A DNA stretch of 9,606 bases, taken from NCBI GenBank assembly GCA_947311175.1, contig CAMZKK010000222.1:1-9606 (forward strand), read 5' to 3'. Below the pieces are notes generated by a model. It was not told where the DNA came from, made no database searches, and saw only the letters and a list, made by a program, of their open reading frames with translations. The stretch comes from an uncultured Planctomycetota bacterium (GTDB lineage Bacteria > Planctomycetota > SZUA-567 > JAFGNG01). Numbering within the stretch: the stretch's first letter is position 1; each line of letters opens with the position of its first letter. The position numbers were made by a program, and so were the translations under genes. This document shows positions 1 through 5,896 of this stretch, in pieces.

Positions 1-2
1 CA

Positions 3-62
3 GAAGAACTGAATTCGGTGATTGTTAGGGATGTTTGTTTTTATGGACAGGCTCTAATATAG
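3..62 (+). CDS. C-terminal end of an unidentified protein (partial)
   Basis: An open frame enters from the left edge and gives 19 residues (EELNSVIVRDVCFYGQALI) before a TAG stop at 60-62. The other two forward frames stop within the first 30 bases. The peptide reads like an ordinary protein end, and a hairpin follows the stop directly, as expected behind a gene. It is too short to assign a family, and an open frame of 20 codons can arise by chance, so confidence is low. Confidence 0.4.
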   Translation, partial: EELNSVIVRDVCFYGQALI

Positions 63-63
63 C

Positions 64-76
64 AACGCTTGGCGTT
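64..76. other. Small hairpin after the left-edge stop codon
   Basis: AACGC (64-68) pairs perfectly with GCGTT (72-76) around the loop TTG. It begins one base after the stop of the left-edge reading frame and runs directly into a T-rich heptanucleotide array. It could act as a weak terminator for the upstream gene or be a fixed part of the repeat element, since the copy at 4893 also has a hairpin directly before it. The stem is only 5 bp. Confidence 0.4.
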
Positions 77-117
77 TCCTTCATTTTTAATTTTTAATTT
101 TTAATTGTTAACTGTTT
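76..117 (-). repeat. Heptanucleotide tandem array, copy A (six units)
   Basis: Six 7-base units are in exact register. Read on the minus strand they are AAACAGT, TAACAAT, three copies of TAAAAAT, and the capping unit GAAGGAA. The array fills the leader between the left-edge stop and the ribosome binding site of gluQ. Two related arrays with the same unit style and the same GAAGG cap lie at 4788-4815 and 4893-4920, so this is a dispersed family and not only local AT-richness. Confidence 0.75.
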
Positions 118-121
118 AACC

Positions 122-127
122 GGAGGT
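122..127 (+). promoter_or_regulatory. Ribosome binding site of gluQ, fixing a TTG start
   Basis: GGAGGT lies four bases before TTG at 132. It is the strongest Shine-Dalgarno match in the window. The first ATG in frame would fall at residue 22, inside the HIGH-type active-site motif, so it cannot be the start. Confidence 0.8.
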
Positions 128-131
128 CGTA

Positions 132-1121
132 TTGTCTTTCCCAACAAAATCCACCATCACCCGCCTTGCCCCTAGCCCCACTGGAGCGTTGCATATGGGG
201 AATGCTCGGACATTTCTTATTACTTGGCTTTTGGCTCGAACGCGAGGGGTAAAGATTATTTTTAGAATGGAGGACCTTGACCATCCACGAGTAAAACCGG
301 AGACGAAACAAGAAGCAATTGATGATTTACGTTGGCTTGGTATCGACTGGGATGAAGGCTTTACCAATGATGACGATATTAAAAGATACACACAAAGCAA
401 CCGAACAGAAATCTACAAGCAAGCGATAGATAAGCTTATCAAGAAAAAGCTAATCTATCCCTGTATTTGCACAAGAAAAGAGATTGAAAATATCCGAAGC
501 GCTCCTCACGAAGGAGACTATTCACCAAAATACCCAGGAACTTGCCGAGACAAATTTCTATCTTTTGAAGATGCAGAAAAGGCAATAATAGAAGACAGAC
601 TCCCAGCTTGGCGATTCAGATGCCCTAATGAAGAAACAGTTTTTTGTGACGGTTTTCAAGGCAAACAAATTGGTAACCCAGCAAAGAGTAACGGCGATTT
701 TATCATTGCAAGAGGTAAATACGGTGCAGGCTATCAACTAGCAGTGGTTGTTGATGATGCCGAAATGAATGTAACAGAAGTAATAAGAGGCGATGATCTC
801 TTGCCATGCACTCATTGGCAAATCTTACTATATAAGGCACTCGACATAGAGAAAAAAATCCCGAAGTATTTTCACCTACCGTTGCTTGTTGGTCCAGATG
901 GCAAACGTCTTGCAAAACGACATGGCGACACCAGGATTAGCATTTATAGAAAACGAGGCTATTCGCCCAACAAACTAATAGGGCTTTTGGCCTACTATTC
1001 TGGATTTGCAGATTTTGGAGAAGAATTAAGCATCAATGAATTGCAAAAAAGATTTAACATCAACAAAATCCCAAAACACAAAATCACAGTTAAATCAAAA
1101 GATGAAAATATTTTGAAATGA
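132..1121 (+). CDS. gluQ: Glutamyl-Q tRNA(Asp) synthetase
   Basis: This truncated relative of glutamyl-tRNA synthetase activates glutamate without tRNA and attaches it to the queuosine base at position 34 of tRNA(Asp) in the cytoplasm. Visible are the class I motif APSPTGALHMGN (residues 13-24, HIGH variant HMGN) and the KMSKS-type loop KRLAKRHGD (258-266). The zinc site C111-x-C113...Y134-x3-C138 has the Cys-x-Cys, Tyr-x3-Cys layout known for GluQRS. The 329 residues match GluQRS (about 300) and leave no room for the anticodon-binding domain of a full GluRS (about 470), which separates the two. Translation starts at TTG behind GGAGGT. The gene appears monocistronic: a strong terminator follows and the next gene is convergent. 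Its substrate requires queuosine in the cell, but no queuosine biosynthesis gene is in the window. Confidence 0.95.
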   Translation: MSFPTKSTITRLAPSPTGALHMGNARTFLITWLLARTRGVKIIFRMEDLDHPRVKPETKQEAIDDLRWLGIDWDEGFTNDDDIKRYTQSNRTEIYKQAIDKLIKKKLIYPCICTRKEIENIRSAPHEGDYSPKYPGTCRDKFLSFEDAEKAIIEDRLPAWRFRCPNEETVFCDGFQGKQIGNPAKSNGDFIIARGKYGAGYQLAVVVDDAEMNVTEVIRGDDLLPCTHWQILLYKALDIEKKIPKYFHLPLLVGPDGKRLAKRHGDTRISIYRKRGYSPNKLIGLLAYYSGFADFGEELSINELQKRFNINKIPKHKITVKSKDENILK

Positions 1122-1150
1122 TTAATCCAAATTCAGATTCTTGATATAAA

Positions 1151-1182
1151 AAATGACCTGCTATTAATACAGCAGGTCATTT
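1151..1182. terminator. Bidirectional terminator between gluQ and the convergent outer-membrane gene
   Basis: A perfect 12-bp inverted repeat (AAATGACCTGCT / AGCAGGTCATTT) encloses an 8-base loop. On the minus strand the stem is followed by a run of six T, a classical intrinsic terminator for the gene at 1207-1725. On the plus strand it lies 29 bases after the gluQ stop but has only a short T run, so it probably works less strongly in that direction. Confidence 0.85.
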
Positions 1183-1206
1183 GGATAATTTACAAGTTTT
1201 GAAATC

Positions 1207-1725
1207 TTAGAAAGAACAGCGAAGACCTACCATTGTTGTGTGACCGACAAAGTCGTCTTTTAATTCTAAATCGTAATTTACAAATCCAACCATCTTTTCA
1301 TTTATTGCACCGACAAGACCTGCGCCGATAATAAAGCTATCTTTATCTGGAACTAACCCGGAGGTGCTTCTATATGAAGTTCCTGCACGATCGAACTTTG
1401 AGTCAATTTTAACTTCTTGATTGGCAAATTCATGGCTGTAACTTCCACTTAACTCACCAACCAATTTGCTTGAAAATTGATAATCTGCTTTCGCTCCAAT
1501 TCTGCTTACAAATGAATCTACATCATAACCCTTAATCTTTTGATTCCACGCACCGGCACCATTTTCAGAATAGCCATCAGTATCAATATAAGAATCTTGT
1601 GTGCATTGCTCATTTTCACCCAAACTACCACCCTGTCCTTCCCCAGTTGCCATTGCAACCCCAGTAACCATAACGAATACAACACCAAACATAATCAATC
1701 TGTCACATCTGTCAAAAAACTTCAT
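1207..1725 (-). CDS. Miniature autotransporter-type outer-membrane protein (signal peptide plus C-terminal barrel segment)
   Basis: The 172-residue product starts with a Sec signal peptide: charged MKFFDRCDR, hydrophobic core from about residue 10 to 23, likely cleavage after AMA at 26. A 23-residue polar linker follows. From about residue 50 the sequence has the style of the end of an autotransporter beta-domain: GYSENGAGAW, then SFVSRIGAKADYQF, alternating amphipathic strands, and a final strand TTMVGLRCSF ending in Phe, the usual outer-membrane assembly signal. A full autotransporter barrel is about 270-300 residues behind a long passenger. Here the passenger and roughly the first half of the barrel are absent, leaving about 123 residues. 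A GGGGTG sequence six bases before ATG is a modest ribosome site. It could be a deletion remnant still in frame, or a small barrel that works as an oligomer. Barrel relation is confident; function is unknown. Confidence 0.8.
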   Translation of the reverse strand: MKFFDRCDRLIMFGVVFVMVTGVAMATGEGQGGSLGENEQCTQDSYIDTDGYSENGAGAWNQKIKGYDVDSFVSRIGAKADYQFSSKLVGELSGSYSHEFANQEVKIDSKFDRAGTSYRSTSGLVPDKDSFIIGAGLVGAINEKMVGFVNYDLELKDDFVGHTTMVGLRCSF

Positions 1726-1884
1726 GCCCTACACCCCATTAAAACCATCACTTTGCTTGCCGATAAAAAATCATATCAAAGGCAAAAGCTCAAAAAAAAC
1801 ATTTATATTTATTCTTTGAAATCAAATTTCCATCTACACATTAAATAATTATATATAGCAATCATGTCAACTAAATAATTTAGC

Positions 1885-1913
1885 TTGAAAAGTGTTGGCA
1901 ATTAAATGATAAT
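1885..1913 (+). promoter_or_regulatory. Sigma70-like promoter for the STAS / GNAT-CNB gene pair
   Basis: TTGAAA (1885-1890) and GATAAT (1908-1913) are separated by exactly 17 bases, with 4 of 6 and 5 of 6 consensus matches by eye. Transcription would begin near 1920, about 23-35 bases before the STAS start codons. It is the best promoter match seen in the 217-base divergent gap. Confidence 0.6.
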
Positions 1914-1942
1914 AATAATGGTATTTTTACTGGCTTTTTGAA

Positions 1943-3184
1943 ATGGAAATAATAATGGACAAAATAGAAGTAAATGAAAAAGCTGTCGCTACTAGAAGGT
2001 GGCGAAATATGTTGATTTCAGCAATGAGTGCCGGGGAATTTAGCTCTAAACAAAGAATTCATTTAGAAAAGCTGAGACGTAAACTTGGAATTTCAATGTC
2101 TGAAGCAAGCGCAATGGGTGCTGAATTAAAGAACAGCAAAAACAACATAAATATTTCAGGCACTCGCAGTCAACAAATTATTATTTTTCGTGACATTTTA
2201 ACAATGATTTATGTTGACGACAATGTTACGGAAAAAGAAAAAAAATTAATCCTTAAACTGGCAAATAAGTTAGATATTAATGAACAAGAATTGGACAAAC
2301 ATATTTCCGAATGTAAAAAAGCATTAGCAAAAGCAGACGAAGAAGGGAAAAGTAATATCTCTGCACGAATATTTCGTAAGGTTGCAAATACCGTTGATAG
2401 CAAAAAGAACAGTGAAAGAGTCATCAAAGATTACGAAGAATCAACCGACATCACAGAACGAAAAGAAATGCAGGTGTCTGTCCTTAAACAACTAAACGAT
2501 CTCAGTGCTAAATCTGCTCAAGGCAATGCAAAGAACAGAAATCTAGTCATTACAGAAGACAAAGAATGTATCAAGATGCTGATTGCTGCTAACGCCATAA
2601 CAGAGTCTCAAGTTTTACCATTTCTTAAAGAACAAACAGAAATGTTCGAAAATAAAGGTAAAATTGTGTCAATCTTAACATTAATGGTCAACAATGGAAT
2701 TATCGAACGGAAAACTGCGGACAATGTTAGAGCATTGTATAGAGATGGCGTACCTGTTCCTGATAGCAACCTCAAATCAATGAAAAGCGACAACGACACC
2801 CTCACTGTTGAATATTATAAAGATACTCTTGACTATTCATTTTATATTACAGTAATAAAACCTACTGGACAAATCGACCAACACACAACCAGAATAATTG
2901 ACAAAATTTTCGATGAAATATCAGCAAACAACTCAAGCGATAGCAGATTAATAATTATGGATTTTGAAGATGTCGAATATATTGGCAGTGCGGCGATTGG
3001 TTCAATCCTTGCAAGCAGAAAATCAATAATGGAAAGATGGGGTGATTTAAGATTTTGCAATGTTTCCGATAATGTAAAAGATATAATGAACCTTATTGGC
3101 GTGGATACATTTATTGAAATCCATGATAATCTCGAATCTGCTAAATGGTCTTTTAGTACTCAAAATTTTGATATAGATAACTAG
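1943..3184 (+). CDS. Helical (TerB-like) and STAS domain protein, putative anti-anti-sigma factor
   Basis: The protein has 413 residues if it starts at 1943. An ATG at 1955 (residue 5) has a slightly better upstream GGA and may be the true start. Residues 20-60 and 77-135 are two helical segments; the second (FRDILTMIYVDDNVTEKEK) reads like a TerB-type helical domain. Residues 190-280 contain two helix pairs with a phrase resembling the LxxxGxIT-xxQ repeats of some bacterial kinases. Residues 287-405 are a STAS domain. In VEYIGSAAIGSIL, Ser349 aligns with the phosphorylated Ser58 of SpoIIAA, while the preceding Asp is Gly348. STAS anti-anti-sigma factors bind anti-sigma kinases when unphosphorylated. 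No signal peptide or membrane segment is seen, so it should be cytosolic. The next gene begins eight bases after its stop. The STAS call is firm; the N-terminal family call is tentative. Confidence 0.85.
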   Translation: MEIIMDKIEVNEKAVATRRWRNMLISAMSAGEFSSKQRIHLEKLRRKLGISMSEASAMGAELKNSKNNINISGTRSQQIIIFRDILTMIYVDDNVTEKEKKLILKLANKLDINEQELDKHISECKKALAKADEEGKSNISARIFRKVANTVDSKKNSERVIKDYEESTDITERKEMQVSVLKQLNDLSAKSAQGNAKNRNLVITEDKECIKMLIAANAITESQVLPFLKEQTEMFENKGKIVSILTLMVNNGIIERKTADNVRALYRDGVPVPDSNLKSMKSDNDTLTVEYYKDTLDYSFYITVIKPTGQIDQHTTRIIDKIFDEISANNSSDSRLIIMDFEDVEYIGSAAIGSILASRKSIMERWGDLRFCNVSDNVKDIMNLIGVDTFIEIHDNLESAKWSFSTQNFDIDN

Positions 3185-3192
3185 GAAAATAA

Positions 3193-4770
3193 ATGATTAC
3201 CATCAGGGACGCAGAAGATAATGATGTTGAACAAATCAGAGATCTCTTCGTTTCTGTTTACGGCAAAGATTATCCATACCCTGGATTTTACGATACCCAC
3301 TGGTTAAAAAAAGCAGTTTACAATGACGCTACAATATTTCTCGTTGCGGCAAATGATGGCGATATAGTTGCAACCGGTTCTATAATGCTTGATGTTGGCG
3401 GAATGAATGACCTTATTGGGGAGCTTGGAAGACTTGTTGCGTCGCCGGCAAAAAAAGCCAGAGGTGCGGCTCAACTTCTCATTGCAGAACTAATGAATCG
3501 AATAAAAGGCAAGGTGCAATTTGCCTTTGGTGAAGTAAGAACTATTCATCGTGGTTCACAAAGACTTGCCGAAAAGTTTGGCTGGCAAGCAATTGGCTTT
3601 GAGCCAATGAAGTATCAATTCGGTCACCGAGAAAGCGTAGCATTTTTGGCATCAATTGAAGATACTTGTCGAGAGCTAAGAAAAAACAACCCAAGAGTTA
3701 TCCCTGAAATCTATACTTTAGCACAAGTATCTTTGGGCAACCTAAAACTACCAATTGATGCAATCTGTTTTGATGAAGATGAAGGTTATCCGACAGGGCA
3801 CAGTTTTAATACTGAAAGACTTAAAGAAAAGGGTGTTAGCTCTCTCCTAAGAATAGAAAGAGGAAGAGTGTCTAATCGGGAAGTTTTTGGCAACTCATCA
3901 CTCTCTAATGGTTTTTTTCGAATGGCGGATGACAATTCACATTATCTCGTGGCAAAAGACGGTGATGCCGTTCTTGGAGCGATTGGTTTTACGTATGACC
4001 CAATCGATTCACGGATTAGAATCTTTGAGTTGATTGAATTTGAAGATGCAGTCAAAGGATATCTTTTGTCAGAAGTTGATAAAATTGCCAAAGAAGAATT
4101 TAACGCCGATTATCAAGAAATAGATATATCAGCATATTCACCAAAGATGCAAAGAACTTTAGAGCGACTTGGTTTTGTTGCAGTAGCTTACTGCCCGGCA
4201 ATGGTTTTTGAAAGTGTTGAACGATTAGATATTATCAGAATGGCAAAAATAAACATCCAGTATGATCTTGGCAAAATGAGATTGTTAAATTCTGTCAGCA
4301 GGATGAAAGACGTAGTAGAAGAAGAACTTCGTGATAGATTTATCGGAATGGAAATAACCGAAGCAACAAAAATGGCTGATATTTTCCGCAATCTACCGGA
4401 AGGAGATTTACACCACCTAGCAAGTGTTGCAATTATCAGAAATTGCGAAAAAGATGAAATTCTAATCACCAAGGGTGATACCGCCAAACACATTTACGTA
4501 ATCGCCGAAGGCAAAGCAATTGTAACCGATAACGACAAAACCCTAGCAACACTTAGTGAAGGAGCAATTATTGGCGAGATGGCACTGATTGAAAAAACGG
4601 TTCGCTCAGCAAATGTAATTATCAAAAAAACATCAAAAATAATAGAAATAGAGATAACAAAATTTGAACGGCTAATGGAGGAGCATCCTCGTCTCGGTTA
4701 TGTCGTCACGAGAAATTTGGCGGTATCTTTGAGTTCTAAACTTAGAAAACAGACGCTGATTAATAATTGA
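3193..4770 (+). CDS. GNAT acetyltransferase fused to a GNAT-like region and a C-terminal cyclic-nucleotide-binding domain
   Basis: This 525-residue cytosolic protein opens with a GNAT N-acetyltransferase domain (about 1-150). Its acetyl-CoA motif is reduced to RGAA at 90-93, after the conserved strand ELGRLVASP. Residues about 225-345 end in YSPKMQRTLERLGFVAVAY, a typical GNAT C-terminal pattern, so a second, probably degenerate GNAT fold is likely. Residues 394-515 form a CAP-type cyclic-nucleotide-binding domain. Its phosphate-binding cassette IIGEMALIEKTVRSA keeps Glu462 and Arg471, which contact ribose and phosphate in cAMP/cGMP binders. Mycobacterial cAMP-controlled lysine acetyltransferases join the same modules in the opposite order. 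AGGA six bases before ATG overlaps the stop codon of the STAS gene, so the two genes are almost certainly cotranscribed and coupled. Substrate and ligand are unknown. Confidence 0.88.
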   Translation: MITIRDAEDNDVEQIRDLFVSVYGKDYPYPGFYDTHWLKKAVYNDATIFLVAANDGDIVATGSIMLDVGGMNDLIGELGRLVASPAKKARGAAQLLIAELMNRIKGKVQFAFGEVRTIHRGSQRLAEKFGWQAIGFEPMKYQFGHRESVAFLASIEDTCRELRKNNPRVIPEIYTLAQVSLGNLKLPIDAICFDEDEGYPTGHSFNTERLKEKGVSSLLRIERGRVSNREVFGNSSLSNGFFRMADDNSHYLVAKDGDAVLGAIGFTYDPIDSRIRIFELIEFEDAVKGYLLSEVDKIAKEEFNADYQEIDISAYSPKMQRTLERLGFVAVAYCPAMVFESVERLDIIRMAKINIQYDLGKMRLLNSVSRMKDVVEEELRDRFIGMEITEATKMADIFRNLPEGDLHHLASVAIIRNCEKDEILITKGDTAKHIYVIAEGKAIVTDNDKTLATLSEGAIIGEMALIEKTVRSANVIIKKTSKIIEIEITKFERLMEEHPRLGYVVTRNLAVSLSSKLRKQTLINN

Positions 4771-4784
4771 AAATTATTAATCAG
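4756..4784. terminator. Perfect 13-bp hairpin overlapping the stop codon of the GNAT-CNB gene
   Basis: CTGATTAATAATT (4756-4768) is the exact reverse complement of AATTATTAATCAG (4772-4784), with the loop GAA. The TGA stop at 4768-4770 sits at the top of the stem and in the loop. No T run follows, so it is not a textbook intrinsic terminator; it may protect the mRNA 3' end or help end transcription with Rho. Confidence 0.55.
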
Positions 4785-4787
4785 AAT

Positions 4788-4815
4788 GAACAGTGAACAA
4801 TTAACAATGAAGGAA
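4788..4815 (+). repeat. Heptanucleotide tandem array, copy B (four units)
   Basis: Four units in register on the plus strand: GAACAGT, GAACAAT, TAACAAT and the cap GAAGGAA. Unit order and cap match copy A (76-117), which lies in opposite orientation and carries three extra TAAAAAT units. It begins four bases after the hairpin at 4756-4784. Confidence 0.65.
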
Positions 4816-4874
4816 ACTCTACGAGCGATATTTAATGAAATAAAAATATAAACGATGCAAATTATAAAAACCAC

Positions 4875-4892
4875 CTTTAGCGATAGCTAAAG
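4875..4892. other. 7-bp hairpin next to repeat copy C
   Basis: CTTTAGC (4875-4881) pairs perfectly with GCTAAAG (4886-4892) around the loop GATA. It directly precedes array copy C, as the AACGC hairpin directly precedes copy A. The T-rich DNA that follows could let it act as a weak terminator on the plus strand, but recurrence beside the arrays suggests it belongs to a composite repeat element. Confidence 0.45.
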
Positions 4893-4920
4893 CACCTTCA
4901 TTTTTAACTTTTAATTTTTA
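4893..4920 (-). repeat. Heptanucleotide tandem array, copy C
   Basis: Read on the minus strand the units are TAAAAAT, TAAAAGT, TAAAAAT and a cap GAAGGTG. Bases 4895-4923 match 78-106 of copy A at 28 of 29 positions. Copies B and C face each other across about 77 bases, so the gap carries an imperfect inverted repeat (4801-4813 with 4895-4907, one mismatch). Confidence 0.7.
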
Positions 4921-4984
4921 ATTAAATTCCGCAGCCCATGCCCTTTTTGAGTACAACTGCGAAATTTAGGCTTAAGGGGTCATC

Positions 4985-5806
4985 ATGAAAAAAAACAATA
5001 GTGATTTTCTAATTAGAGGTGGTATTGCCGCAGTTATTATTGCGGTTATTCTTTATGTCGCAATCAACCGAACAACGCAAAAGAATAATTCAACAATTAC
5101 AATTGAAAAGACCATTAATTCTGGAGTAATAAACTGTAAAAAAGGCAATTATAAAAAAGGAATAAAAGAGATTAAAGAGTCACTATCCCTTGTCCGAAGA
5201 AAATTAAATTTGACCAAAGATAAAAAATTAACACAAAAATACAAAGACATTGAGCTTGAAGCAATCTTGTGGAAGGGAGTTTTTTTGCTTAAACAAGTGC
5301 AAGAAAAATATAGCCAAGCAAGACGTGATGCAGTATTAAACAACCAATCATTCAAATTGCCGGAAGGCGAATTAGATGAGGCAGAACAGGCTTTTAAGGA
5401 CGTAATCAAGATTAGACCAAGCAGAGCAGAAGCGCATCGACTTTTGGCTTATATTTACCGAGAAAAAGGTCAATACCTAAAAGCAATTTCAGAATTAGAA
5501 AAAGCCATAGCACAACGAGTTAATTTTAGTGAAGCGCTAAATGACCTCGGAGAAGCATACTATATGACAAAACAATACAAACGAGCCCTCGAGTACTACG
5601 AAAAGGCAGTAATAGCTAATAATAAACTTGCGAGTGCACATTTAAATATTGGAATGTATTATTTTTATGAAAACAAGGAGTCAAGAAGAGAGAAAGACAC
5701 CAATAAGGCAATCAAGCATCTTTCTAAATTTATTGAACTGAGTAAAAAAAATGGTAACAGAGAAGATATTACCGAAGCTAAAGAAATGCTTGCCGCGCTA
5801 AAATAA
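4985..5806 (+). CDS. Membrane-anchored tetratricopeptide-repeat protein
   Basis: The 273-residue product has a short basic N-terminus and one hydrophobic segment (about 12-28, GGIAAVIIAVILYVAIN) without a clear cleavage site, so it is probably a single-pass anchor with the rest outside the cytoplasm. A lone TPR-like helix pair lies at about 44-70 (GNYKKGIKEIKESLSL). After a charged stretch come three TPR units at about 147-180, 181-214 and 215-254, with typical phrases such as AHRLLAYIYREKGQYLKAI and EALNDLGEAYYMTKQYKRALEYYEKA. The third carries an insert rich in Lys, Arg and Glu. TPRs bind other proteins, but the partner cannot be read from the sequence. AAGGGG five bases before ATG is a good ribosome site. 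It lies 66 bases before the TTG codon that opens the rimO frame, on the same strand. Confidence 0.85.
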   Translation: MKKNNSDFLIRGGIAAVIIAVILYVAINRTTQKNNSTITIEKTINSGVINCKKGNYKKGIKEIKESLSLVRRKLNLTKDKKLTQKYKDIELEAILWKGVFLLKQVQEKYSQARRDAVLNNQSFKLPEGELDEAEQAFKDVIKIRPSRAEAHRLLAYIYREKGQYLKAISELEKAIAQRVNFSEALNDLGEAYYMTKQYKRALEYYEKAVIANNKLASAHLNIGMYYFYENKESRREKDTNKAIKHLSKFIELSKKNGNREDITEAKEMLAALK

Positions 5807-5823
5807 AAATAAGATAAAATCTC

Positions 5824-5851
5824 TTGCCTAAAAATCATCAAAAGATATATT
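5824..5851 (+). promoter_or_regulatory. Candidate promoter for rimO and the phosphatase gene
   Basis: TTGCCT (5824-5829) and TATATT (5846-5851) are spaced 16 bases apart, giving a predicted start near 5858 and a leader of about 40 bases before the rimO ATG. It falls in the 90-base gap after the TPR gene. The -10 is close to consensus and the -35 is moderate. AT-rich DNA makes chance matches likely, so read-through from the TPR gene is equally possible. Confidence 0.4.
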
Positions 5852-5884
5852 AAGCAAAAGCACTGAAATCAATTGTTCGTATAC

Positions 5885-5888
5885 AGGT
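5885..5888 (+). promoter_or_regulatory. Ribosome binding site deciding the rimO start
   Basis: AGGT lies eight bases before ATG at 5897. The longer frame from TTG at 5873 has no Shine-Dalgarno sequence in front and would place this site inside the coding region, so the ATG is preferred. Confidence 0.6.
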
Positions 5889-5896
5889 TACCAATA

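Noticed and set aside
76..117. CRISPR-like or other spaced repeat array
   Set aside because: Units are seven bases, directly adjacent, without spacers, and no cas gene is present.
132..1121. Full glutamyl-tRNA synthetase (gltX) that has lost its C-terminus
   Set aside because: The zinc ligands C-x-C...Y-x3-C and the 329-residue length are those of GluQRS, and the gene ends cleanly before a terminator, so no truncation needs to be invoked.
1540..1848. Plus-strand frame of 102 codons opposite the outer-membrane gene
   Set aside because: It overlaps the signal peptide and linker of the minus-strand gene, has no ribosome site and gives a composition typical of antisense translation. The minus-strand protein has clear family features.
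1726..1850. Promoter for the minus-strand outer-membrane gene, including a TATGAT on the minus strand
   Set aside because: No -35 box with acceptable spacing accompanies it, and the DNA is too AT-rich for a lone -10 match to count.
4786..4851. Small plus-strand frame of 21 codons starting MNSEQLTMKE in the gap after the GNAT-CNB gene
   Set aside because: It has no ribosome binding site, starts inside the hairpin/repeat junction, and its first codons are simply the heptanucleotide units translated.
5873..5896. Longer RimO N-terminus from a TTG start
   Set aside because: No ribosome site precedes the TTG, while ATG 5897 has AGGT at a normal distance; the eight added residues have no family support.
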